Assembly: GCA_030844895.1 (NCBI GenBank)
Contig: CM061227.1
Coordinates: 73,100,593 to 73,164,592 of the forward strand
DNA: 64,000 bases
Direction: 5' to 3'
Origin: Ambrosia x helenae
Lineage: Eukaryota; Streptophyta; Magnoliopsida; Asterales; Asteraceae
Positions 10,585 through 20,611 of the stretch are shown here, piece by piece. The first letter of the stretch is position 1; each line of letters opens with the position of its first letter. The position numbers and the translations under genes were made by a program. The notes beneath the pieces are model-generated. The model did not search any database. It had not been told where the DNA came from and saw only the letters and a list, made by a program, of their open reading frames with translations.

Positions 10585-11111
10585 TGAGAATTCGTTTTAG
10601 GGTCGTAATCACGAACCGTGATCTCACGAATACTAACCGTAGGGTGCGGAATCCCCTCTGATCGTGCAAAATGATTCAGAAATAAACGTAAACGATTGTA
10701 ATGAAAACAGATAACGAATCACCGAGCAATTTCCATAACTTTACTCGTGTATTAGATCAAAATATCAACAATTACAATTCAAATCTAGACCTAATACAGA
10801 GAATATCACACAAACACAAAACTAGGGAAAAGCTCCAAATGATAAATCTCTCTACAAAATAACTAAGTTTTCCCTATTTATAAGCTCCCACATTCGCCCC
10901 TTTCATAAGGTCGAACGTGTTCATTCGACCCCTCGTGGGTTCGAATGTAGCCTTTTGTATCTTTCTTCTACATTCGACCTATGTTGAACTCCATTCGACC
11001 TCTCATCTGGTCGAATGGGTCTTCAAGATAAAGTCTTTGTCTTTTTCTGATAATCTGAACCTTCGACATTCAGCACCGAATCACTAGCTGGGGACATACA
11101 TGAATAATGCA
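10585..11111 (-). repeat. 5' LTR of Copia-1
   Basis: Begins TG (plus strand TGAGAATTCG) directly beside the primer site; the outer end is placed at about 11,111 (...AATGCA) because Gypsy-I gag coding (TYKDCPQQ) resumes at 11,112. The minus-strand TATA is at 10,875-10,882. U3 carries the TTCGACC cluster (10,890-11,070) with a perfect 9-bp inverted pair CATTCGACC...GGTCGAATG around 10,995-11,020. The partner 3' LTR is off the left edge. Confidence 0.65.
10875..10882 (-). promoter_or_regulatory. TATA box of the Copia-1 LTR
   Basis: TATAAATA on the minus strand, with the motif cluster immediately upstream. Typical U3 layout. Confidence 0.6.
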
Positions 11112-11752
11112 CTTACAAGGACTGCCCACAGCAGAACGGGAATGGTAAAAACAATAACGGGGGGTAACAATAACAACAGTAGTTGTAACAGGAATGGGAA
11201 CAACAATAACGCTACCAACAACAACAAACAACAACAAACAACGGGGCTCGTGGGAGAGATTTCGTGATTGGTTCAGGAGAAGCTAGGAATGACAACAATG
11301 TCGTGACGAGTACGTGTTCCTTAAACGACAACCTTGCTTCTGTTTTATACGATACTGGTGTGGACTTTAGTTTTGTGTCATCGAGACTTAGCAAACTTCT
11401 AGGGATGATTCCTACTCTTCTCGATACCCCACATTCTATAGAATTAGCTGATGGGAAACCTGTTGAGGTAACCCACATCCATCATGACTGTAAGCTCGAA
11501 CTAGATGGGCAGTTATTTGCCATCGATCTTCTACCTATCACCCTCGGAAGCTTTAATCTCGTGGTTGGCATGGACTGGTTGTCCAAGCAACGCGCTGAAA
11601 TTCTCTGTCAGGAGAAGATTGTTCGTATACCCCTCCCTAATGGAGAATTACTAACTATACAAGGTGATCGTGGTGGTGCCATGGTGGGCATCATCTCATT
11701 CTTGAAAGCCCAGAAGTGTATTCGAAAGGGCTATCCAGCCATTTTTGGCTAA
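11112..11752 (+). pseudogene. Gypsy-I gag end and aspartic protease
   Basis: Opens with an Asn/Gly-rich low-complexity tail (AAC repeats, 11,130-11,240) after a knuckle remnant, then the retropepsin domain. The catalytic motif is intact as YDTGVDFSF, followed by the family motif VVGMDWLSKQRAEI. Two clues show decay: in-frame stops upstream of 11,264, and a frameshift at the T-run near 11,740, where PAIFG-stop should continue as PAFLANIS. Ends where the RT frame begins. Confidence 0.8.
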
Positions 11753-12650
11753 CATTTCTGATACTCGAGCTGAAGTTGAAACAAGGATTGAGGATATCCC
11801 AATAGTCCGTGACTTCCCAGACGTATTTCCTGATGAACTACCTGGACTTCCACCTGTTCGTCAAGTGGAATTTCAGATAGATCTTACACCTGGAGCGGCC
11901 CTAGTTGCACGCGCACCATATCGTCTAGCACCAGGCGAGCTTCAAGAACTGTCTACCCAACTCCAAGAGCTATTGGATCGGGGTTTCATTAGATGTAGTT
12001 CTTCACCTTAGGGAGCCCCAGTCCTATTTGTTAAGAAGAAGGATGGGAGTTTCCAAATGTGTATTGATTATCGAGAGTTGAACAAGGTGACGGTTAAGAA
12101 CCGCTACCCTTTACCTCGTATCGATGACTTGTTCGACCAACTTCAAGGGTCAAGTTTCTATTCCAAGATTGACTTGAGGTCAGGATATCATCAACTGAGA
12201 GTCCGAGAAGAAGATGTGGCGAAGACAGCCTTCCGAACTCGTTATGGACATTATGAGTTTTTTGTGATGCCATTTGGGCTAACCAATGCACCGGCTATGT
12301 TCATGGATCTTATGAACCATGTGTGTAAGCCTTATTTGGACAAATTCGTTATAGTGTTCATAGATGATATATTGATCTATTCCAAGAGCAGGGAAGAGCA
12401 CGAGCAACACCTGCGATTGATATTGGAACTCTTGAGAAATGAGCAGCTGTATGCGAAACTCTCCAAATGCAACTTCTGGATTCGGGAAGTCCAAAATTCT
12501 AGGACATGTGGTTAACGAGGCAGGAATACATATTGATCCCACCAAGATTGATGCTATTAAACAGTGGGAGGTTCCTAGGACTCCTACAGAGGTGCCCCAA
12601 TTCCTTGGTCTTGCGGGATATTATCAGCTAGATTGCATTGAGGGATTCTC
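11745..12650 (+). pseudogene. pol: Gypsy-I reverse transcriptase
   Basis: Ty3/Gypsy RT. It carries LPPVRQVEFQIDL, MCIDYRELNK, the RYPLPRIDDLFDQLQG segment, FGLTNAPA and the catalytic motif VFIDDILIYS. A TAG at 12,009-12,011 replaces the Trp of SSPWGAP, and a frameshift near 12,490 (REVQ, then LGHVVNEAG in the next frame) breaks the thumb. LAGYY is followed by a damaged segment. It joins RNase H directly. Confidence 0.88.
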
Positions 12651-13095
12651 TAAGATCGCTCAACCCCTCACTGCTTTGACGCAAAAGGGTATTGCTTACA
12701 AGTGGGGAGATGCCCAAGAGTATGCTTTTCAATTGTTAAAGACAAGCTGTGCAGTGCACCAATTCTATCGTTACCAGAGGGTACAGACGATTTTGTGGTG
12801 TACTATGACGCGTCTATCCAAGGATTAGGGTGTGTACTGATGCAGCGTGATAAGGTAATCGCGTACGCTTTACGTCAATTAAAAGTTCATGAGAAGAACT
12901 ATACCACCCATGAACTTGGAACTAGGAGCAGTAGTTTTTGCTCTGAAGATTTGGAGGCATTATCTCTATGGAACGAAGTGTACGATCTTCACAGATCACA
13001 AGAGCCTTCAACACATATTCGATCGGAAGGAGCTGAACATGCAACAGCGTCGATGGTCGAGCTTCTGAACGATTATGACTGTGCCATCAAATATC
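12651..13095 (+). pseudogene. pol: Gypsy-I RNase H, cut by the scaffold gap
   Basis: RT-RNase H (RNase_HI_RT_Ty3 type): PILSLPEGTDDFVVYYDAS carries the first catalytic Asp, then GLGCVLMQRDKVIAY and KNYTTHELG. Several frame changes occur between 12,920 and 13,050. It ends at VELLNDYDCAIKY beside the gap, so the C-terminus and integrase are missing from the assembly here. Confidence 0.8.
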
Positions 13096-13195
13096 NNNNN
13101 NNNNNNNNNNNNNNNNNNNNNNNNNNNNNNNNNNNNNNNNNNNNNNNNNNNNNNNNNNNNNNNNNNNNNNNNNNNNNNNNNNNNNNNNNNNNNNN
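13096..13195. other. Scaffold gap of 100 N
   Basis: Exactly 100 unknown bases, a conventional gap of unknown length. Sequences on either side do not match as one element: RNase H of Gypsy-I on the left, an inverted LTR piece on the right. Confidence 0.99.
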
Positions 13196-13321
13196 TGTCA
13201 AACTTCCTGATATAAATCAGGTTTTAAAATCTTCATAAAACCTTTAAAATTTTTATATGTTTTAAGTCCATATTTCACCAAATGGTTCATAACTTGTCAT
13301 CCATAATCCAAGACCATAATG
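13196..13321 (-). repeat. Inverted fragment of the Tekay A/B LTR
   Basis: Reverse complement of roughly 14,650-14,780 of the adjacent LTR (TCAAACTTCCTGAT..., ATGGTTCATAACTTGTCATC). It abuts the truncated direct LTR of Gypsy-A at 13,322, forming an inverted junction next to a gap. An assembly artefact or a real rearrangement. Confidence 0.75.
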
Positions 13322-16300
13322 TGAAATTTAATGTCCGAAATTTGAAATTTAAGTTTAAATAATATTTCTAATCATATTTAGTTGAAAAAAATGGAGAGAA
13401 ATAAATTTAGAGTATTAAAAAATGGTGATTTTAGTCGAAACGCGCGATACCGCGCAATCTACGCGCAATATTATGAAAATTCGCCATTTTTACGCTGGAT
13501 AGCACCTAATATTAACTCGAATTATATAAGTTTATGTCCGGAGTCAAAAATATTATTTTTAAGGGTGTCGGGTATTTAAAACAGTTAAAGGCTTGTACCT
13601 CGTTAATTAGTAATATACCCGCTTACTTACACCCAATAGCCACTAATTAATAATATTATACATGTTGACAAGTATCCATGCTATAAGTGTGTGTGTGTCG
13701 AGTGTATGGGCTGCCACCATAGCCTAGATGGTGATTACCCATGTATAATCTATAAATGCAGAAATCACTAAACTCTTCATCTTCACACCACTTCCAACAC
13801 ACAAACCCTTCCTCTTCCCCTCACTCATCCGCCAAACACCCTCTCTCTATAATGCTTTTTTCAATTAAAACCACTAATAATCCAGCCATAATCTCTCAAA
13901 AACATCCAAGAAAAAGCTTAGGAAAGTGAAGGTTTGAGCAAGTTTTTAAGGGTTTTCAAGCTATTTTCTATCTTATTCAGAAGAAGGTAAAAACCCTAAC
14001 TTATTTCATATTATTTTCAATCTTTTCATCACTAAACTTGGATGATTCACACAAATAAAATATATAAACATATGGTTTTTATTAAAAATAAAGAGAGATT
14101 GGATATGGTGGTAGTGTGTGCGTGAGTTTATACATGTATGTATATGTGTGTGTAGTGTGCCGTGTATATATATATGTAGTGTGTGAGTTTTGTATTTCAA
14201 AATTTAACTCAAAAACCTTATTGCATGTATGATCTAACACTTGATAAACAAGATTCAAGCTATTAAACATGATTTTATGAGATGAAAAATGATAATGTAT
14301 GAGTTAAAAATGGGAAAAACAAAACTATTTATATTATATATATATAGCCGTGGGTATGTGTGTGGTAGTTATAGATTTTTTGTTAAAATTTCTTGTTCAT
14401 AGATGATAAATCAAGACTTAGAATGTGGAAATTTCTACTCAAAATGAAAAATAAAAGTTAATTATGTATATATGTATGTATGCCGTGAGGTGTATGTATG
14501 TATGTATAAAATGAAGTTTTCTTGATTAAACACAAGTTAATGAGTTTTGTACACAATAAGATTGATTTAAAACATGGTTTAGATATATGGAATTTAACTT
14601 TGAAAATATAGTTTAAAACAGAAAATTTCATAAAAATAAAAGTTTAGAAAACCCACATTATGGTCTTAGATTATGGATGACAAGTTATGAACCATTTGGT
14701 GAAAGTATGGACTTAAAACATATATAAAATTTAAAGGTTTTATGAAGATTTTAAAACCTGATTTAGATCAGGAAGTTTGACTTATAAATGTATATAAAAT
14801 GACCCATGTTTGAAAGAAAATGATTAGATTTTTAGATTATAAGAAAATGGGTAATTTAGGACCTAAAATGCTTGAATTATGGACTTTAATGAGTGTTTTT
14901 AAAAGGAATTTTAGGTCTGATTGTTCATACTAAAAATCACATAAAAGTCCATCAAATAACTTGTATTGAACACACAAAGTTTGAATATTGGTTCAAAAAT
15001 TAGGTTTTGGTAAAGTCGGTACAAAACTAGGCGATAAAAAGGCGAAAAACGGCTTTAGTTGTAAGAATTTCAAATCTGATTTTGAAAAAGTCTTAAAAGT
15101 ATGTTTTAAGATAAAAACATGTAAATAAAGGTATATTTAAATACTACATGTTTTTACAAGTCACACGAATTGGAATTTCGAGAAATTGCCAAAATATCGC
15201 CTAAAACCGACTAAAATTGTAACTAGGTGTCTTGCATGTTATAATGGTTGATTTAACTTGTGCATGATACTATATATATATGCTAAGTATGAATATGTGT
15301 GAGATTTAAAATATAGGTGCTACGTGTTTTTAATATAAAAAATAACGGACCAAAAACGAGAGTTATGATCACCAACGAGTCGTAAATAAGAACAAGTGTT
15401 TTGAAAATAAATATTTTCAAAGGATTACATTTTTTAGTTAGAAAATGTTGTGTGAAAAATCTAAGTTGAATGTATAACTTAGGAAAAATAAGTGAAACAT
15501 AGTCGTTTACGCACGATTTTCATGATTAGGAAATCGGTACGACCAGAGAAAACAAGCATTTGGAAATATAACTCGAAAGAATCACAAGGTGAGTTCACAA
15601 CCCCATTTTTATAATGTTTTTATAAATTTTTATGGGGAAAAACACGTTGTAAAAATAAATAGATTACTAGGGAAAGACAACGGAAATTGTGGAGTGTGTA
15701 CAAATATATGGGCGGATAATCTCCTTTCGGGACTGGAAGTTGAGAGTAAAAAGAAATCTTAAGATAATATTCCCAGGGCCATTCATAATCATTAGCCTCG
15801 GTATAGAGGGCAAGTGAAGTGTTGGTGGATCCATCGGGTTGACGACCCTAGCCGCGACCAGTCGCTCTGGTCATAGTTCGGAAAACTACTTCAATTCGGT
15901 GTAGTGCAACCACCTATTGGGGACTAAATTGTCATGTGTTGATTAGAGCATATATAACGTAAACACATAATCATATTCCTAGCTAGTTTATGAATCCACT
16001 TGATTGTCTTAGTAATCTATATCTTGAATCTAAAAGATATACTTTTCGTGGTAAAGCGAAAAGGGTTTATGAATTTTTGGAAGGTACGCGAAAATGTTAT
16101 TTAATAATCTCTGTGAATTCACCAGCCTAGTGTTGACAAATGTTTTGACGTGTTTTTTGGTACAAGATAAATGCTTCGGAAATGGGCGAATAACAAGTGT
16201 TTTAGCAAATATAGTGTTTGACTTGTGGTTAAATAATGATCTTGGGAACTTCGTAATAATTAGATCCATTTTGGTCTAAATCTTAAAACTTTTATATAAT

Positions 16301-16412
16301 TTAAGTTTTATATAATTGTCCAAATACTTATTACTTTGGTATTACACCATTGATTTTCGCTCCGTTCACTACCATGCTAAGTCTTCCGCTGTGGCATTTT
16401 GGGGGTGTGACA
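13322..16412 (+). repeat. 5' LTR of Gypsy-A, truncated at its 5' end
   Basis: Starts at a point equivalent to about 22,265 in the 3' LTR, so ~200 bp including the TG end is lost; ends GGGGGTGTGACA at 16,412. It contains the GCGCG-rich block (13,438-13,470), a TATA-like site, the GGTGAGTTCACA / TGTGAATTCACC pair (15,588 and 16,112) and the hairpin GACCAGTCGCTCTGGTC (15,856-15,872). AT-rich throughout, with TG/TA microsatellites near 14,110-14,180. No coding. Confidence 0.9.
13751..13758 (+). promoter_or_regulatory. Putative TATA box in the Gypsy-A 5' LTR
   Basis: TATAAATG, followed by a pyrimidine-rich leader (CTCTTCATCTTCAC, then CCCTCTCTCTATAAT). The equivalent site in the 3' LTR is at 22,698-22,705. 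Confidence 0.45.
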
Positions 16413-16417
16413 GAAGT

Positions 16418-16430
16418 TGGTATCAGAGCC
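16418..16430 (+). other. Primer-binding site, tRNA-iMet
   Basis: TGGTATCAGAGCC, five bases after the LTR end; standard plant initiator-methionine primer site. Confidence 0.92.
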
Positions 16431-16620
16431 AATGGTTGTAGCGAACGAGAAAATTTTTCTAAAAATTGTAGACTACAACTTGAAAAGATTTTTGAAAAAG
16501 AAATTCCGAAATTCCGAAGCCAGAAATATCTTGGAAAAATACTTTTGTACATTTATGTGCAATAATTTAAAATATTTGGTTTAATCATATACTAACTTAG
16601 TGCGTTGTTGTTGTGTCACA

Positions 16621-17306
16621 GATGTCTCCATATCGAAGTCATTGATTTAGTGTCAGACAATGAAGCGGAGGATATCCCTTCGCAGATTGTTGTCTCCACA
16701 TTTGACCCCGCCTGCTACGAGTCATTTCCCGTAGTGACATCGTTCTACATGGAGCCACTAGGGTTCCCTCATATTAGCAATATCGAGGAAATACCTAGGG
16801 ACATCCTGTTAGAGCATGCGGATGCCATTATTCCATTCTTCCCTGTAGGATACACAGGCCTTACTAGTCTTGCCTATACCCATGACTCCACTGCCATCAT
16901 GACTCATCGACTAGAGTTAAAGGCCACTGACCCCATTTCGACTACATTAGCTATTGACTCACTTCATATTCCCCCTGTGACGAGGGTCTATACTCGTCGC
17001 AGGAAGAGGACATGAGTTGACATGGGATCGTCTACTGCTGGTCCTGTCGCATTGCCATCACCACCACCTCCGGCTCACCAGGAGGAACATTGGGTGGGAA
17101 GGTGCTCTAAATGCGATAAGCTGTTGGCAACCCACGAGGAGGAGTTAGGAGCGGGAAAGGTCAAGATTAAGGAGCTTGAGGAGAAGTTGAAGAGCCTGGA
17201 AGAGCTGAGGGCGATGGATGAAAGTGCAATCGCGCACTACAGTGGTCAGTTGATGTTCTTGCAGCACCGGGTGGAGTATTTGATGAAGGCCTTGGGTTTC
17301 CATTAG
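16621..17306 (+). pseudogene. Pre-gag ORF with C-terminal coiled coil (Gypsy-A)
   Basis: A separate ORF between the primer site and gag, also present in Gypsy-B. It starts at ATG 16,621, but one extra base (CCATATCG against CCTATCG in B) puts the start out of frame; the B copy begins MSPIEVIDLVSDNE. The open part reads from IEVIDLVSDNEAED through an aliphatic/acidic region. A TGA at 17,013 (Arg CGA in B) follows RRRKR. It ends in CSKCDK plus heptads (KVKIKELEEKLKSLEEL), a probable coiled coil. The VIDLVSD start resembles a SUMO-interacting motif (inference). Function unknown; about 228 codons. Confidence 0.6.
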
Positions 17307-17538
17307 TTGGTTGTTTGTTTTTTATGTTCTTTTGTTAGGGAAATTGAAACTTGACATATTTAGGGTTGACACCTAATGTTTTGTATCTAAACAAGTAATT
17401 TCCTGTTTATTTATGGTATCTTTTGTTTGTTTTATTTAGCTTTCTTGTTGGTTGTATGTTGATTATCTTTTATGAGTAACCACTAATCTTAATGTATCGC
17501 TAAAATATTTTCTATTGTTGTAATAGAAGTATTGAAAA

Positions 17539-18640
17539 ATGCCACCAAGAAGAGGAACATGCTTACCCACAACACAAGAGGAGTTAGCGCAACTAATCTC
17601 CCAGCATGTGAATACGGTACTTAACCAGCAGAATGCCAATCTTGGTCAAGGCCGTGGTAATGCCGGTGGCACAGGCACTCAAAACCCCATTGGTGCTCTG
17701 ACTGGAAATCAAATCCCGGGTGTACATATAAAACCTTTCAAGGTTGTAACCCAAGGACATTTTCCGGAGCCGAAGGACCTCTAGACATCGTTAGATGGAT
17801 AGAAAAGATGGAGTCGGTTATAGCGATCAGTGGTTGCACACCCGCGCAGATAGTCAAATATGCAGTTTGTTCTTTTCAGGACGAGGCTTTATCATGATGG
17901 AACTCGCAGGTTCAAGCTCGTGGTGAGACTACAACTTTTAATCTCACCTGGGCGGAACTCAAGGACATGTTGATTCGAGAATACTGTCCGAGAAATGAAC
18001 TACAGAAGATCGAAACGGAATTCTGGAACTTAACCATGAACGGTTCTGACATTCAAGGCTACACATCCCGTTTTAACGATCTAGCGAGGCTGGTACCACG
18101 AATGGTGACACCCGATTACGTCAGGGTGGAGAGGTATATTTGGGGTCTAGCACCAGAAATTCGAGGAATGGTTACCTCTTCCCATCCGACAACAATCCAA
18201 GAAGTCATCTTTCTAGCAAAATCACTCACTGATGATGCTGTCCGTAGAGGAGTATTAGCGAAAAAGGGTGATACCGGAAAGAAGCCGGTTGGGTCTGAAA
18301 AGAAATCGGTTCACGAAGAGCAGAGGGTAGAAAGCTCTAAGAGAAAGCGGTCTGATGGTCCTCAGCATCGTGGTAAGAAAGGCAGGAATCAAGGTTCAAA
18401 CCAGTTGTTTGCTGCTAATGCAACTAACGCTGGAAACAACCGGAACCCGCCCGCGAGGTGTCAAAAGTGTGGTAGAAGTCATTTCGGGGAATGCAGACAT
18501 TGTACCCGTTGCAATAAATTTGGGCACCTGGCTCAAGACTGCTAGGCTAAGACTCCAGCAGAAATTCGCAAGAAGAGTCCCGTCTGTTTCAACTGCGGAG
18601 AAGAGGGGCATGTCAAGAAACGTGTCCTAAACTGAAGGGG
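17539..18640 (+). pseudogene. gag: Gag (capsid and zinc knuckles) of Gypsy-A
   Basis: Starts MPPRRGTCLPTTQEELAQL. A frameshift/stop near 17,784 breaks the N-terminus, and a TGA at 17,895-17,897 replaces the first Trp of LSWWNSQ in the Retrotrans_gag core. The core continues as TWAELKDMLIREYCPRNE, then FNDLARLVPRMV. A basic linker leads to knuckles CTRCNKFGHLAQDC and CFNCGEEGH; a TAG at 18,543-18,548 and a frameshift near 18,620 break the end. Family role: capsid assembly and RNA packaging. Confidence 0.88.
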
Positions 18641-18652
18641 AGAGCTTTCGAG

Positions 18653-19765
18653 ATGAAAGCAGGGATGCTCGGGAAATCCGGCCGTCGTTACCGTACATTT
18701 CCAATCAATGACCAAAATGCTTTAGTACTTTTTTATAGCGGAGCTGATTTAAGTTTTGTCTCTAAAAGATTTACATCTCTCCTTGGCTCGAAGCCAAGTA
18801 AACTAGATAAAAAGTACTCGATTGAACTGGCTAATGGGAAATGTATAGAAACGTGTGAGGTCTTCCTTAATTGCAATCTTCTTCTAGAAAACCATAAGTT
18901 CTGCATTGATCTGTTACCTGTTGATTTGGGAAGTTTTGACGTTGTTATCGGTATGGACTGGTTATCGAGAAACCATGCTGAGATCGTATGCTCAGAAAAG
19001 CTAGTACCATTACCACTCCCAAATGGTGAAGCTCTGGTAATACGTGGTGATAAGTGCGGTTCAGGGTTGAAGATTGTCAGTGTGATGAAAGCACGCAAGT
19101 TCTTGCGTAAGGGTTGTCTAGCGTTTCTGGCTAATGTGGTGGATACAGAAGCTAAGGAACAAATATTGGAAGAAATTCCCATTGTACGAGACTATCCAGA
19201 AGTTTTTCCTGAAGACTTACCTGGATTGCCGCCGTCAAGACAACTCGAGTTCAAAATCGATCTTATTCCCGGAGCAGCACTGATAGCCCGATCACCGTAC
19301 AGGTTAGCCCCTTCAGAAATGCAAGAATTATCCAAGCAGCTTCGAAAACTGTTGGACAAGGGATTTATTAGACCAAGTTTCTCACCTTGGGGAGCACCAG
19401 TCTTGTTCGTGAAGAAGAAAGGTGGTTCTTTCCAAATGTGCATAGATTATCGAGAGTTGAACAAATTTACCATTAAAAATCGGTACCCACTACCGAGGAT
19501 TGATGATCTATTTGACCAGTTGCAAGGGTCAAGTTATTTCTCGAAAATCGATCTACGTTCTGGATATCACCAGTTGAGGGTAGCAGAGGAAGACATACCC
19601 AAAACTTCTTTCAGGACTCGGTACGGTCATTATGAATTCTTGGTGATGCCGTTTGGTTTGACTAATGCACCTGCTGTGTTCATGGATCTCATCAATAGAG
19701 TATGCAAACCTTACTTGGATAAATTCGTGATTGTCTTTGTCGATGATATACTCATCTATTCATGA
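18653..19765 (+). pseudogene. pol: Protease and reverse transcriptase core of Gypsy-A
   Basis: About 370 open codons. The retropepsin catalytic site reads LFYSGADLSF where Gypsy-F has LFDSGADLSF, so the catalytic Asp is changed to Tyr and the protease should be inactive. VIGMDWLSRNHAEI follows. RT motifs: DLPGLPPSRQLEFKIDL, MCIDYRELNK, YHQLRVAEEDIPKT, FGLTNAPA and VFVDDILIYS. The frame ends at a TGA (19,763-19,765) where B and F have Arg (IYSRTKEDH). Confidence 0.9.
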
Positions 19766-20611
19766 ACCAAAGAAGATCACCAGCAACATCTGAAGATGAT
19801 TCTTGAGCTATTGAAGAATGAGAAGTTGTATGCCAAACTCTCGAAATGTGAATTCTGGATCCAGGAATTCCACTTCCTTGGACACGTCATAACGAGAAAG
19901 GTATTCATGTCGACCCCTTGAAGATTGAAGCAATCAAAAACTGGGAAGCACCTAAGTCTCCAACTGAAGTTCGCCAATTCTTAGGTCTAGCTGGGTATTA
20001 TCAGAGATTCATCCAGAATTTTTCCAAAATAGCGCAGCCGTTGACGTTATTAACTTAGAAGGACAAGAAATACGACTGGACAGAGAAGTAGGAGGAAGCT
20101 TTTCAGTTGTTGAAGCAGAAGTTGTGTAGTGCACCTATCTTGTCACTCCCGGAGGAAACCGATGGCTTTAAAGTCTACTGCGATCCATCACGTTTGGGTC
20201 TTGGTTGTGTGCTCATGCAGAATGACAAAGTCATAGCTTATGCCTCCCGCCAACTTAAAGTGCACGAGAAAAATTACACGACTCACGATTTGGAATTGGG
20301 AGCCGTCGTTTTTTGCTCTCAAAATCTGGAGACATTATCTTTACGGTACCAAGTGTACGTTTTACACCGACCATAAAAGTCTTCAGCATATCTTTGACCA
20401 GAAAGAGCTCAATATAAGGCAGCGACGTTGGGTGGAATTACTCAATGATTATGAATGCGACATTCGTTATCATCCGGGTAAAGCTAATGTTGTAGCTGAT
20501 GCGTTGAGCAGGAAGGAAAGAGAAAAGCCCTTACGTGTTCGTGCATTGGGTTTAACTATCCAAAGAGGTCTTTCAGAAAAGATTCGTGATGCACAAAACG
20601 AGGCTTTGTAG
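19766..20611 (+). pseudogene. pol: RT thumb and RNase H of Gypsy-A
   Basis: Continues the RT frame (TKEDHQQHLKMILELLKNEK), with a frameshift near 19,892 (HVI, then lost Asn) and a TAG near 20,056. RNase H: PILSLPEETDGFKVYCDPSRLGLGC has Asp in VYCD; then KNYTTHDLELGAVVF, a frame change near 20,310, and HIFDQKELN, ECDIRYHPGKANVVADALSR. It ends at a TAG (20,609-20,611) before the integrase linker. Confidence 0.85.

Larger units (their letters stand above)
1..11111 (-). mobile_element. Copia-1: Sirevirus-like Ty1/Copia retrotransposon, 3' end off the left edge
   Basis: Seen: on the minus strand, a primer-site-like sequence and LTR near 10.6-11.1 kb are followed by gag zinc knuckles (about 8.6-8.75 kb), protease-integrase-RT-RNase H (2,977-6,413) and an extra ORF running off the left edge. 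The order integrase before RT defines Ty1/Copia. An ORF downstream of pol and repeated AGGGGGAGA polypurine motifs are known traits of the Sirevirus lineage, so that assignment is inference. The upper boundary (about 11,111) is where Gypsy-I coding resumes and may be off by tens of bases. The element carries stops and frameshifts in gag, pol and ORF3 and is presumably dead. Confidence 0.85.
11112..13095 (+). mobile_element. Gypsy-I: Tekay-like Ty3/Gypsy fragment (gag end to RNase H)
   Basis: Plus-strand chromovirus fragment starting in the last gag zinc knuckle (KDCPQQN), where Copia-1 appears to have inserted, and ending in RNase H at a scaffold gap. Its sequence differs from Gypsy-A/B/E/F (e.g. 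protease VLYDTGVDFSFV), so it is a separate subfamily. The integrase and 3' LTR are not present beyond the gap. Confidence 0.8.

Noticed and set aside
9940..11070. GGTTCGA words as tRNA genes or SINE B boxes
   Set aside because: No A box at proper distance, no cloverleaf and no terminator; most copies fail GWTCRANNC at the last base. Kept only as a motif family.
13990..14000. AAAACCCTAAC-like strings in LTRs as telomeric repeats
   Set aside because: Single occurrences at a fixed position in each Tekay LTR copy, no tandem array.
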